Assembly: GCF_037101375.1 (NCBI RefSeq)
Contig: NZ_AP029019.1
Span: forward strand, 3,820,001 to 3,884,000
From: Acidovorax sp. DW039
Lineage (GTDB): Bacteria > Pseudomonadota > Gammaproteobacteria > Burkholderiales > Burkholderiaceae_C
Direction of reading: 5' to 3'
DNA: 64,000 bases
The notes beneath the pieces are model-generated. The model searched no databases, was not told the origin of the DNA, and worked only from the letters and a program-made list of their open reading frames with translations. A program made the position numbers and the translations under genes. Of the stretch, positions 17,424 through 26,433 are shown piece by piece; the stretch's first letter is position 1, and each line of letters starts with the position of its first letter.

Positions 17424-18494
17424 ATGACCTTCTCCTCTCGCATCACCAGCCGCACCCGCCGCGCCCTTGTGGCCGCCGCCGCACTGGCCACCATGGTCGC
17501 CGCAGGCAGCGCCAGCGCGCAGACCAAAACGCTGTACATCGGCATGAACGGCGGCACCATGGAGAAGGCGTACACGCAGTACGTGTTCCCCGCGTTTGAA
17601 AAGCTGCACGGCGTGAAGGTGGTGGTGGTGCCCGGTACGTCTTCGGACATCCTGGCCAAGGCCCAGGCCAACAAGGACAAGCCGCAGATGCACGTCATGT
17701 TTCTGGACGACGGAATCATGGTGCGTGCCATGGGCATGGGCCTGTGCGAAAAGCAAAAGCCCAACCCGCATCTGAACGACATCTTTCCCGCGGCCCGTTT
17801 CAAGGATGACCTGGCCAGCGGCGTGAGCCTGGGCATGACCGGCATTGCCTACAACACCAAGATGTTTGCCGAAAAGGGCTGGCCAGCGCCCACCTCGTGG
17901 ATGGACTTTGCGGACCCCAAGTTCAAGGGCAAGGTGGTGTTCCAGTCCATGCCCTCCTCATCGTTCGGGCTGCATGGCTTCTTGATGTTCAACCGCATTC
18001 AGGGCGGCAACGACAAGAACGTGGAACCCGGCTTCAACAACTGGGCCAAGACCATTGGCCCGAATGTGCTGGAGTACATCCCCAGCTCGGCCAAGATTTC
18101 AGAGATGGTGCAGACAGGCGAGGCGGCCATGTTCCCCCTCACGCCCACGGCGGTGGCCGCACTCAAGTCCAAGGGCATTCCGGTCGAATACGCGCAGCCC
18201 AAGGAAGGCTCGGTGGTGCTGCTGACGGCCCAGTGCGTGATTGCCAAGAACAGCGAGCCCGAGCTGGCCCAGAAACTGGCGGAGTTCCTGCTGAGCCCGC
18301 TGGCCCAGGCCAATGTGCTGCAGTTTGGCGCGCAGATCCCCACCAACCCCAAGGCCCCCGTGGTGGGCGAAGGGGCTGAGCAGGTTGCCAAGATCAATCA
18401 GTGGATGAAGAACGCGGTCACGCTGGACTGGGACAGCATCAACGCCAACCGCCCAGCCTGGAATACACGCTGGAACAAGACGATTGAGCGTTAA
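17424..18494 (+). CDS. Periplasmic solute-binding protein, PotD/family 1 type
   Basis: A 356-residue binding protein with a Tat/Sec-like N-terminus containing RTRRAL and a cleavage region ASA/QT. The mature part shows YIGMNGGTMEKAY, VPGTSSDILAKAQANK, GMTGIAYNTKMF, the SWMDFADPKFKGKVV hinge and AQCVIAKNSEPELAQ, typical of the polyamine/Fe(III) family-1 binding proteins. AAAGGA lies ahead of the ATG. It closes the operon; its TAA is the first part of palindromic element B. As the specificity component it should bind the substrate of the linked dehydrogenase. Confidence 0.9.
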   Translation: MTFSSRITSRTRRALVAAAALATMVAAGSASAQTKTLYIGMNGGTMEKAYTQYVFPAFEKLHGVKVVVVPGTSSDILAKAQANKDKPQMHVMFLDDGIMVRAMGMGLCEKQKPNPHLNDIFPAARFKDDLASGVSLGMTGIAYNTKMFAEKGWPAPTSWMDFADPKFKGKVVFQSMPSSSFGLHGFLMFNRIQGGNDKNVEPGFNNWAKTIGPNVLEYIPSSAKISEMVQTGEAAMFPLTPTAVAALKSKGIPVEYAQPKEGSVVLLTAQCVIAKNSEPELAQKLAEFLLSPLAQANVLQFGAQIPTNPKAPVVGEGAEQVAKINQWMKNAVTLDWDSINANRPAWNTRWNKTIER

Positions 18495-18618
18495 GAGCCG
18501 CAAACACAACCCTCTGGCGTCGTTGTTTCGTCTTGGCCTACCTGCTGTACTGCCTGCTGTACTGCCTGCGAGGGAACGCCTGGCCAGGGCCGCTTCGCTG
18601 GGTTGTGTCAGCCGCTCC
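18494..18618. repeat. Palindromic element B (125 bp) docked on stop codon
   Basis: A second, more diverged copy of the element at 7675. Left arm 18494-18512 (AGAGCCGCAAACACAACCC) pairs with right arm 18600-18618. Shared internal features are CTCTGGCGTCGTTG, CGTCTTG, a TACTGCCTGC motif (here duplicated) and GCCTGGCCAG. As with copy A, it begins with the last A of the TAA and separates convergent genes (18494 and 18697). The 78 bp from here to the cupredoxin gene end show nothing else. Confidence 0.75.
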
Positions 18619-18696
18619 AAGGCGTCGATAGTGAAGGCAGGCGGTGGGCAGGGCACCCCGCCTGTTCACAGCCTGACGAAACGCGGCTCAGGCGTC

Positions 18697-19422
18697 TTAG
18701 TAATGCATGTGCGGGGCCGCTCCCCCGCTGCTCCCGGCAGGGACTGAGGGTGCCGCTGGCGCAGGGCGGCGCGGGCGTGGCACCACGCTCAGCTGCATGG
18801 TCTCCAGCACTGGAGTGGGTTGCACTTGCAGGGATTTGCGGGGCAGGTCCACCAGTTGCTCGGCATGCCATACACGCAGCTGCGCAGCACCGTCGGGCAC
18901 AGCGGCAAACCGGGCAATGCCGTTCTCATCGGTCTTCAGCGTCCAGCCCGAATCCGTCACGAACACGTGGCCGCGCATGGAGCCGTGCAGATGGCAGCCC
19001 AGCAACACCACGCCCGGGTGCTGCAGGGTCACGTCAGCCGTCTGGGCGGGCTGGCCATCCTGCTTGCCTGCCAGTCGCATCTCGAAGCCTTCGTTGGTGA
19101 CTGCAGTTGCTTGCCCCGCTGCAGCCACTGGCGTGCCACGCACATGGTGGTCCCAACGGTCCTGGTTGGTAAAGCGGATGCGGGTGCCGGGGGCCACCAC
19201 GGTCAGTGCGGGCACAAAGCGCATGCGCTCTTGTTCGATGGTGGGCGCAGCCTGCAACAGGCTGCCCGCGGGAGCGGCACCCGCAGCGGGGTACAGCACC
19301 ACCACGGCATCGGGCACGGGTTTGCCATCGCGGTCCAGCACTTGAATCTGAACATTTCCGGCGCTAGCGCTTATAGAGAAAGCGTAAGCAGCTATGAATA
19401 ATGCAGCAAATGAGGTTTTCAT
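18697..19422 (-). CDS. Cupredoxin-like 'methylamine utilization' periplasmic protein
   Basis: A 241-residue secreted protein (MKTSFAALFIAAYAFSISASA signal region). After a carboxypeptidase-like beta strand (QIQVLDRDGKPVPDAVV) comes a cupredoxin domain with IRFTNQDRWDHHVRG and GCHLHGSMRGHVFV. The histidine of the DHH and the Cys-x-x-His-x3-Met triad would form a type I copper site. A proline/alanine-rich tail ends in HMHY. It is the last gene of a minus-strand trio with truncated haemoglobin and a DUF3034 barrel. The signal-peptide coding region contains a copy of the short dispersed repeat (19366-19402). Electron transfer or copper binding is likely; the pathway is unknown. Confidence 0.75.
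   Translation of the reverse strand: MKTSFAALFIAAYAFSISASAGNVQIQVLDRDGKPVPDAVVVLYPAAGAAPAGSLLQAAPTIEQERMRFVPALTVVAPGTRIRFTNQDRWDHHVRGTPVAAAGQATAVTNEGFEMRLAGKQDGQPAQTADVTLQHPGVVLLGCHLHGSMRGHVFVTDSGWTLKTDENGIARFAAVPDGAAQLRVWHAEQLVDLPRKSLQVQPTPVLETMQLSVVPRPRRPAPAAPSVPAGSSGGAAPHMHY
19366..19402 (+). repeat. Short dispersed repeat copy R2 inside signal-peptide codons
   Basis: AGCGCTTATAGAGAAAGCGT followed by AAGCAGCTATGAATAAT matches the consensus (G/A)GCGCTT-N7-AAGCGCAAGCAGCTAT. It lies within the cupredoxin-like gene and encodes, on the opposite strand, part of its hydrophobic signal segment. Confidence 0.55.
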
Positions 19423-19424
19423 GG

Positions 19425-19895
19425 TCAGTGCGCTGTGATGATGTCGCGGTGCATGGGTGCCAGCAAAGCCAGCAGGCGGTTTTGCTGTGCAAAGGGAATG
19501 CCTTGCGCCGCCATCGCGGCCTGCAGCAGCTCCACCAGCGCGTTGAAGTGGGCTTTGCTGATGTCCATGTCGGCGTGGGCTGCTTTCATGTCTGCGCCCT
19601 CGTATTGGCATGGCCCACCGCTCAGTTGGCATATCTGGTCCGTGAGGCTTTCCTTGAGGGCCTGGGGCTTGGTGTCCTTGAAATGATGACCAATGCGTGG
19701 GTCCTTGACGGCGCGGTTCACAAAGTCGTCCATCAACCGGGCAATACCCTCTTTTTCGCCCAGCGCCTGATAGAGCCCTGCAGGCGCGGCCACCGCAGGG
19801 CGGCTGGCAGCGGGCGGGGAGAGAGTCTGCGCCAAGGTGGCCAGTGGCATCAGGCAGATCGCAGCCAATGCCCATGCGAATTTTGATAAGTTCAT
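19425..19895 (-). CDS. Secreted group I truncated haemoglobin
   Basis: A 156-residue protein with a signal peptide (MNLSKFAWALAAICLMPLATLA/Q split at about residue 22) and a GGAG ribosome site. The mature part is a trHbI globin: LYQALGEKEGIARLMDDFV, IGHHFKDTKPQALKESLTDQ, the YEGADMKAAHADM region whose His107 fits the proximal F8 haem ligand, and HFNALVELLQAAM. A periplasmic location is unusual for a globin and suggests handling O2 or NO outside the cytoplasm, perhaps passing electrons with the cupredoxin-like partner two bases downstream (inference). Confidence 0.85.
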   Translation of the reverse strand: MNLSKFAWALAAICLMPLATLAQTLSPPAASRPAVAAPAGLYQALGEKEGIARLMDDFVNRAVKDPRIGHHFKDTKPQALKESLTDQICQLSGGPCQYEGADMKAAHADMDISKAHFNALVELLQAAMAAQGIPFAQQNRLLALLAPMHRDIITAH

Positions 19896-19955
19896 GGTGG
19901 ACTCCGGAGAGAAACGAAGCGGGCGTGCCAATGTCATAACGCAGCAGGGTCGGGG

Positions 19956-20891
19956 TCAGAACGCAAATTGCGCGGACAGGTAGTACCCCGTCTGGCGCCG
20001 CTCCCGCGTCACCCCGGGCACGATGCGCCCCAGGTCCACATAAGCCAGCGTGACAGAGACGTTCTTGCTGGGAGCCCAGGCCAGGAACACATCCTTCCAG
20101 TCGTCCTCCCTCAGCGCGGCGCCCAGCCCCGCCGCTGCGCCCAGCGCTTGCAGGTTGTTGGGTTTGAACCGGTATTCAGCCCCCACAGCCAGGTTGGGGC
20201 GCAACAGGTAGGCCACGGACAGCTCAGGTTGCAGGCTGCGACGGTTCTTGCCGGGCGAGGCAGAACCGAAGCCGAGCAGGCCGTTCTGGTTGGCGTTGGT
20301 ATAGCGGAGCGTGCCGTTCAGCAACAGGCCCGGGCCCAGGAGCAGTTTGGTGGCGCTCAGGTACACATCGGTGCCGTGGGTCTTGGTCCCCAGAAAATCC
20401 AGCACCGATTGCAGAGAACCGGGGCGCACCTGCTTGTGCTCCAGACCGATGGCAATCTGGGGCATCCAGGTATCCGCATCCAGAATCGCATCCCCCGCCA
20501 GCCTAACCTTGAGCCCCAGCACATCCATCTTGATGTGCTGCCCCGGCGTCACCCCAAAGGGTGCAATCCCATTCAAGGCCACGGCAGGGGCGGCATCAAA
20601 ATCCTGCCGCGCCAGGGACAGTTCCACCCGGTCCTTGAAACCCACAGCCACCCCGTAGCTGGACAAGGCGTAATCCTGCGTTCCCGCCCGCGTCAGATAG
20701 GTGGTCAAGCCCACCTCGCCCTCTGTGGCTTGCGTGCCGATGACGGCCCAAGGCGTGATGCCGCCGCCAGCGCTACCCGTGATCGAGCTGACGCCGCCCG
20801 TGAGCACGAGCTTGCCGGTGTCAGCGTGCGCGACTCCAGCAACCCCTGCACCGCTCAGCAAACAGAACAGCGGCCATAGTTTTCGCTTCAT
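19956..20891 (-). CDS. DUF3034 outer-membrane beta-barrel protein
   Basis: A 311-residue protein starting MKRKLWPLFCLLSGAGVAGVAHA, then LVLTGGVSSITGSAGGGITPWA, the hallmark opening of DUF3034. The rest alternates short hydrophobic strands (GVAVGFKDRVELSLARQ, TDVYLSATKLLLGPGLLL, PNLAVGAEYRFKP) and ends in YYLSAQFAF with a terminal phenylalanine, typical of outer-membrane barrels. It is first in a trio with truncated haemoglobin and the cupredoxin-like protein. Function is not known; a pore or receptor for this periplasmic redox set is possible. Confidence 0.8.
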   Translation of the reverse strand: MKRKLWPLFCLLSGAGVAGVAHADTGKLVLTGGVSSITGSAGGGITPWAVIGTQATEGEVGLTTYLTRAGTQDYALSSYGVAVGFKDRVELSLARQDFDAAPAVALNGIAPFGVTPGQHIKMDVLGLKVRLAGDAILDADTWMPQIAIGLEHKQVRPGSLQSVLDFLGTKTHGTDVYLSATKLLLGPGLLLNGTLRYTNANQNGLLGFGSASPGKNRRSLQPELSVAYLLRPNLAVGAEYRFKPNNLQALGAAAGLGAALREDDWKDVFLAWAPSKNVSVTLAYVDLGRIVPGVTRERRQTGYYLSAQFAF

Positions 20892-21033
20892 GGAGAGACT
20901 CCTGTAAAGGTTGGCATGCAGATCATGGCGATGGATTCGTGTCTTCAAAGACCCCCAACCCCACCATACGCGGAGGACAGTGAACTGGATTCAGATTTCT
21001 TCCATTTGAGTCGCGCAGCGGGCTTCTGATCCA

Positions 21034-24000
21034 TCACCCAGCCGAAGGAGGAATCATCTCATTCAATATCTGCAAGGCAGCATCAAACTCCAGCGCGTCC
21101 ACATGCTGCTGCATGACCAACTGCCGCTCTGCCCCCCATGCACTCACACATTGCGCAGCGACAGCTTCCCATTCATCCAGCGCTGCAAGATCGTGATTGC
21201 GCAGAGCATCGCGCAAGGTATGAATGCGTGACTGCATGGCGGGATCGCTCAGCACCGCTGAGGCAGTTTGGCCCAGCGATGTACCAACGCCCTCCAAACT
21301 CATATCTGCCCTCTGTATAGTTACATCCCAGCGCTCCACGCAAGCGCGTATCTGGGCCAACAGGGAAAGCAGTCCCTCGCGCCGTTGAGCAGCGAACTCT
21401 TCAGCTTGAGCGGCCAGTTCATACAAAGCTTGCGCCCCCAAGGAGCCAGCCATGCCTTTGAGGTCATGCAATGATTTTTTGAGTGCGGCAACGTCCAAAG
21501 CCTCCGCATCTTTCCCGTTGGGGAGCGTTTCCGCAACACCTCGAATGCGACGGGCCAACTGCCAGAAGAGCGGTGCGCGCCCCTTGAGCCTCACAAAAGA
21601 CTGCTCCGATTGAACATCTGGGAGCTGCGGCCAGTCATCCGGCATGGAAGCAGGAGTCACAGGCTCAGAAGTTTCAGCAGGCACCCCTACCCGTTGGGCC
21701 AACTCCGGCAGGCAGCGCCACAAGGTACGTATGAGCACAGGGGGATCGAACGGTTTACCGACTACCGCGTTCATCCCCGCATCCATCGCTTCGGTCTGCT
21801 CTGAGAGGGACACCCCGGCGGTCAGGCCGATCACCGGCAAGGTGGCAAATTGCTCACTACTCCGGATCTGACGCGTGGCATCCAGCCCATTGAGCACAGG
21901 CATATGCACGTCCATCAGAACAGCATCAAAGCCTTGGGGCCGTTTCTGCAGCCAATCCAGTGCCGCCAGCCCATGGGCCGCAACCTCCACCAAGGCACCT
22001 TCAGCCGCCAGGATGCGCGCTGCAATTTCCTGGTTGGTTTCGTTGTCATCTACCACCAGCAGCCGCACGCCGGGCAAACCTTGTCCGCTGGGCAGCACAG
22101 GCACAGCCTCTCGGTGTAGCAGCAGGCCCATGCTGCGATGCATTGGAAGGGTGACGACAAATCGGCTCCCCTGACCCAAGGTGCTATCAACCTCCACAGT
22201 GCCATGCATCATCTCGACCAGTTGCTTCACGATAGACAGCCCCAGCCCCGTCCCACCATAGCGCCGGGTGGTCGAGAGATCAGCCTGTACGAAAGGCGCA
22301 AACAGCCGCTTGCAAGCCTCTGCGTCAATGCCAATGCCTGTATCCGTCACACTCATTTGCACGCGGAACGTTCCACTCCCTAGCGCCTCATGTCGAACTG
22401 CGAGTCGCACTTCGCCATGCTCGGTGAACTTGATGGCGTTGCTCAGCAAGTTGATCAATATCTGCTGCAACCGGGTGCTGTCCCCCTCCAGCGGCTGGGG
22501 CACTGGCACGGGCACGTCTACAACGAAGGTCACGCCTTTTTCACGGGCCTGAAGATCAATCAGGGCAGCCACATCTCGCACGACCTGATTGATATCCACA
22601 GGCACGCGCTCCAGCGCCATCTCACCGGCCTCAATCTTGGACAGATCGAGAATGTCGTTGATCACTGCCAGCAAAGCCTTGCTGGCGATCTGCACACGTC
22701 GCAGCATGCTCTGCTGCTCGTCATTGAGCTCTGTGCGCGCCAGCAAGAACGAGAGGCCCAGCACCGCGTTCATGGGAGTTCGGATTTCGTGGCTCATATT
22801 GGCCAGAAAGCGGCTCTTGGCCTCGTTGGCAGCATTGGCCTGTTGCATGGCAACACGCAGGCTCTGCTCCTGCTCAAGGCGCAGGCGAATGTCAGATGCA
22901 ATCCCCAAATATCCGGCAAAACGTCCCTGGGCGTCCTGTATTCGCGTCACAGCCAAAGATACCGGTACCTTGCTACCGTCTGAACGCCGCATGAACCAGG
23001 TGGTTGCTGGGTCGAGGGTTGCGTGGTGAAAGCGGGCCAGCCGTCGCAGTTCCCCCCACCGACTGAGCCCAATGTGTTCGGACTCTTCAGAAGGCACCGT
23101 GTCACCACCCGACGCAAAAAGCGACAGTGCATTCACCTTGCCAACGACACCCCCAGCCTGCATATCCAGCAGCAACTCTGCACCACGGTTCAGCAGGGAT
23201 ACAAATCCATGCGGATCTGTCGCCACGATGGCCACTTGCGTGGATGCCTCCAACACTGCCTGCAGCAAAGCCAAGGTACGCTGCAATTCCAGTTCAGTGC
23301 GTTTGCGGTCCGTGATGTCTGTGCGGATGGAAACATACTTTTCTACCTGACCTCGAGCGTCCATGAAGGGCGCGACAACGCTGTTCACCCAATACAGGGA
23401 GCCGTCCTTTGATCGGTTGCAGACCTCGGCATGCCAGCTTTGACCACTGCTGATGGTCCGCCACATCCCGACCCAAAATTCTGGGCCATGAACACCAGAG
23501 TTGACGATCCGATGGTTCTGCCCCAACAGTTCATCTCGTGTGTAGCCAGAGATATGGCAGAACGCATCGTTGACCTCAATGATGCGCCCGGCACGGTCTG
23601 CCACCGACACGATCGCGTGTTGATTGAGTGTTTGCAGCAGGGCTGCGTTATCCCGCTGGGCTATGGCCAGTTGCAGCCTGCTTTCCGTCAGTTCCGTGAC
23701 GTCATGCACGAAGGCATAAAAACCCTTGATGCGCCCATCCTGAATATCGGGCAGGTAGTGCACCAGCATGTGGCGCGCAGGTTCGTTTTCTGTTGCGGGA
23801 CGGGTCTGCTCAAAAGTTCGAGGCTCGCCTCGCAGGGCTGCCTCGGCATAAGGCCGAGAGATCTCGAACATGGCGGGACCAATCAGGTCGCGCAAGTGCA
23901 TCCCATTGACCTTACCCGGATCAATCTTGAACCAGTCTCCGTAAGCTCTGTTGGCGACCAGGTTTCGCAAGTCAGGTCCCCAATAGCCAATTTGTGATGG

Positions 24001-25518
24001 CATGGCGTCCAGCACCGTCTGCAGTGCATGGCGAGCAGTCTCCAGGTCAGCAGTGCGTTCACGCACTTGGTCTTCCAGGGTCGCGTTCAGTTCTTCTACC
24101 CGGCGCGCAGCCGCGCGTGCTTCACGCACATCGCGTAGGGTCTTGGCCAGGCCCACCACGCTACCATCAGCGTCCACGATAGGACCCGCTGATATGGACA
24201 CCTCGATCAGACTTCCGTCGCGATGGCTGCGGACTGTTTCGTAGGCTTTGACATGCTCTCCCCTGGCAACTTTTGCCAGCATGGATTGGTCTTCGCTCTT
24301 GAGGTGCTCGGGCACCAGCAACTCTTGCGCGGTATGCCCCAGCGCATCTGCTGCGCTATGGCCGAAGAGACGCATGGCTCCATCATTCCAGTCCGTAATC
24401 ACACCTTGCAAGGTCTGCACGATGATGGCGTCTTCCGACCCTTCAACGATGGCTGCGCGGCGCGCCTGCTCCAGTCTTTGGACCCTGCCCCGATGTGCCA
24501 GATGCAACACCGTTACAACGAGGGCGGAAGCCAGCAATCCAAATAACCCAGCCTCGATGGCCTTGCGCTCGGGTTCCTGCAATTTCAAGGACTCCACAAA
24601 CGCTCTTGTGGGCTGCAGATCTGCTTCCCACTGCCGCCCAAAGAGATCCAGGGCAACAAGCGGCTGCCTTGGGTACCCTGCCGCTGGGGATACCTCACCG
24701 CCATACAACCAGCTGCCAGGCGGCATTGCACGGTCACGCAAACCCATGACGAAAAACTGAGCGTCTTCGTCGAGGTTTTTCAGCACCTCGCTCATCTGCA
24801 AAGGAGCGTAGACCCAACCCACCAAAGCAATCTCGCGCGAGGCTTCCGTGTTGGTGGGCAATCCATAGCGATAGATCGGGAGCATCAGTAACAAGCCGGA
24901 AGAATCGGCCTGACCGTCCTGGATCAATGTGATAGGCGCACTGAGCGTTGCTTTGCCAGAGCGCATTGCTGCCAGTGCGGTAGCCTTGCGCACCGGTTCT
25001 GAAGCGATATCCAGCCCCAGAACAGGCAGATTGCGCTCCAGGGGCTCAATGTACTGAATGATGAAGCTGTCCCCAGCGTGGGCTTGCAATTGCCTCACCT
25101 TGAAATCAGTCCCCATCTCACGCTTGGCGAAGCGCTCGAAATCCGGCAGGTTTTCTGGAGCCACCTTGCGGATGAAGCCGAAACCTCGAGCTCCAGGAAA
25201 CTCGCTGTCAAAGTTTCGGCTTGCGCTATAGCGGGCGAAGGAGGAACTATTGAGCCCATCCCCTACTGCAGCCACCGCGCCGCGGGTGCCACGCAAGCCA
25301 TACTCATACTGCTGCATGCGCAGTGCCACCTCACTCAACAGTCGGCTCTTCAGGCGCTCGAACCGCTCACTGACTTCCTCAATGTTTTGCTGTTGCTGCT
25401 GAATGTACGCAAGAGCAGTGCTTCCCAACGTGAAACACAAGACAAATGTGGCCATCAGGATGGCCCGATCAATCGGACTCATGGGGATGAGAATGTCACG
25501 AAGCCGTTTTCGTGGCAT
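21034..25518 (-). CDS. CHASE-PAS hybrid sensor histidine kinase with REC and Hpt
   Basis: A 1494-residue inner-membrane kinase. Order: TM1 (residues 16-38), CHASE-type periplasmic domain (about 75-260), TM2 (about 320-340), four PAS domains (about 345-465, 510-625, 630-755, 765-895), HisKA with SHEIRTPMN (His910), HATPase with NLLSNAIKF and DTGIGID and GGTGLGLSI, a receiver with MDVHMP (Asp1203), and a C-terminal Hpt with SLHDLKGMAGSLG (His1351). It starts 3 nt after the REC-GGDEF gene, so the two form an operon, and phosphotransfer His-Asp-His to that receiver is expected. Composition is less GC-rich than flanking genes. Confidence 0.92.
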   Translation of the reverse strand: MPRKRLRDILIPMSPIDRAILMATFVLCFTLGSTALAYIQQQQQNIEEVSERFERLKSRLLSEVALRMQQYEYGLRGTRGAVAAVGDGLNSSSFARYSASRNFDSEFPGARGFGFIRKVAPENLPDFERFAKREMGTDFKVRQLQAHAGDSFIIQYIEPLERNLPVLGLDIASEPVRKATALAAMRSGKATLSAPITLIQDGQADSSGLLLMLPIYRYGLPTNTEASREIALVGWVYAPLQMSEVLKNLDEDAQFFVMGLRDRAMPPGSWLYGGEVSPAAGYPRQPLVALDLFGRQWEADLQPTRAFVESLKLQEPERKAIEAGLFGLLASALVVTVLHLAHRGRVQRLEQARRAAIVEGSEDAIIVQTLQGVITDWNDGAMRLFGHSAADALGHTAQELLVPEHLKSEDQSMLAKVARGEHVKAYETVRSHRDGSLIEVSISAGPIVDADGSVVGLAKTLRDVREARAAARRVEELNATLEDQVRERTADLETARHALQTVLDAMPSQIGYWGPDLRNLVANRAYGDWFKIDPGKVNGMHLRDLIGPAMFEISRPYAEAALRGEPRTFEQTRPATENEPARHMLVHYLPDIQDGRIKGFYAFVHDVTELTESRLQLAIAQRDNAALLQTLNQHAIVSVADRAGRIIEVNDAFCHISGYTRDELLGQNHRIVNSGVHGPEFWVGMWRTISSGQSWHAEVCNRSKDGSLYWVNSVVAPFMDARGQVEKYVSIRTDITDRKRTELELQRTLALLQAVLEASTQVAIVATDPHGFVSLLNRGAELLLDMQAGGVVGKVNALSLFASGGDTVPSEESEHIGLSRWGELRRLARFHHATLDPATTWFMRRSDGSKVPVSLAVTRIQDAQGRFAGYLGIASDIRLRLEQEQSLRVAMQQANAANEAKSRFLANMSHEIRTPMNAVLGLSFLLARTELNDEQQSMLRRVQIASKALLAVINDILDLSKIEAGEMALERVPVDINQVVRDVAALIDLQAREKGVTFVVDVPVPVPQPLEGDSTRLQQILINLLSNAIKFTEHGEVRLAVRHEALGSGTFRVQMSVTDTGIGIDAEACKRLFAPFVQADLSTTRRYGGTGLGLSIVKQLVEMMHGTVEVDSTLGQGSRFVVTLPMHRSMGLLLHREAVPVLPSGQGLPGVRLLVVDDNETNQEIAARILAAEGALVEVAAHGLAALDWLQKRPQGFDAVLMDVHMPVLNGLDATRQIRSSEQFATLPVIGLTAGVSLSEQTEAMDAGMNAVVGKPFDPPVLIRTLWRCLPELAQRVGVPAETSEPVTPASMPDDWPQLPDVQSEQSFVRLKGRAPLFWQLARRIRGVAETLPNGKDAEALDVAALKKSLHDLKGMAGSLGAQALYELAAQAEEFAAQRREGLLSLLAQIRACVERWDVTIQRADMSLEGVGTSLGQTASAVLSDPAMQSRIHTLRDALRNHDLAALDEWEAVAAQCVSAWGAERQLVMQQHVDALEFDAALQILNEMIPPSAG

Positions 25519-25521
25519 GGC

Positions 25522-26433
25522 TCATCCTTCAATGAGGTCGGAAATCCAGCGGTTGCGTCCGCCCGCTTTGGCCCGATACAGGGCATGGTCTGCAGCACGA
25601 TAGAGGGATGGAGCATCAGACTGCATCAGGTTCCGCGGTGTGCAAACCGCAACTCCCACGCTGATCGAAACATGTTCTGCAGTGAGCGAGCCGACGTGGG
25701 GGAGCATCAGATCCCGAACCAGTTGCACTGCATGCTCTGCGACTCCTTGAGCACCAGACAAATCAGTATCAGGCAGGAGAACTGCAAACTCCTCTCCACC
25801 CAAGCGCCCTACCCTGTCTGCAGGCCGCCTTGCGGCAGACTCCAGCGCTTTAGCCACGGATTGCAGACACGCGTCGCCCGCTGGATGCCCGTAGTGGTCG
25901 TTATAGCGTTTGAAGTGATCCACATCCGCCATCAGTAGCGCGATAGGTGCACCGCTGCGAGCGCATCGCTGCCATTCACGCTGCATCAGCTCATCGAAAT
26001 GGCGTCGGTTGACCAAACCGGTCAGCCCGTCTGTGGTAGCCATGCGGCGCAACTCGTCCGCCATGGACTTGATACGAAGCTGGGTACGCACACGGGCCAA
26101 CAGCAAAGCTTCATTCACAGGCTTGGTGATGAAATCCACAGCTCCAGCGTCCAGCCCCCTCAGTTCGGCAGCCGCCTCTCCATGCCCCGTAACGAATATC
26201 ACGGGGATCTCTGAAAGAGCAGCGTCCGCACGTATGGCTTCGCAGACTTGATAGCCACTCATCTCAGGCATTTCTGCATCCAGAAGCACCAGATCCGGAG
26301 GCATGTCTCGCATCAATCGAAGAGCCTCTTGTCCCCTGGTGGCAAACCGTAGATTTGCGGTCCCCTTGAGCATGCGGGCCATGAGCTGAATCATGCTGGT
26401 GTTGTCATCCACGATCAGAATGCTCGAGGTCAT
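25522..26433 (-). CDS. Response regulator with GGDEF (REC-GGDEF diguanylate cyclase)
   Basis: A 303-residue protein. Residues 4-120 are a receiver (SILIVDDN, LLDAEMPEMSG with the phospho-aspartate, VTGHG, DFITKPVNEALL). Residues 130-300 are a GGDEF domain with TDGLTGLVNRRHF and the active-site GGEEF; an RPAD inhibition site lies five residues before it. This is the WspR/PleD-like output for the hybrid kinase downstream. A GTG three codons upstream could also serve as start. Phosphorylation should raise c-di-GMP synthesis. Confidence 0.92.
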   Translation of the reverse strand: MTSSILIVDDNTSMIQLMARMLKGTANLRFATRGQEALRLMRDMPPDLVLLDAEMPEMSGYQVCEAIRADAALSEIPVIFVTGHGEAAAELRGLDAGAVDFITKPVNEALLLARVRTQLRIKSMADELRRMATTDGLTGLVNRRHFDELMQREWQRCARSGAPIALLMADVDHFKRYNDHYGHPAGDACLQSVAKALESAARRPADRVGRLGGEEFAVLLPDTDLSGAQGVAEHAVQLVRDLMLPHVGSLTAEHVSISVGVAVCTPRNLMQSDAPSLYRAADHALYRAKAGGRNRWISDLIEG

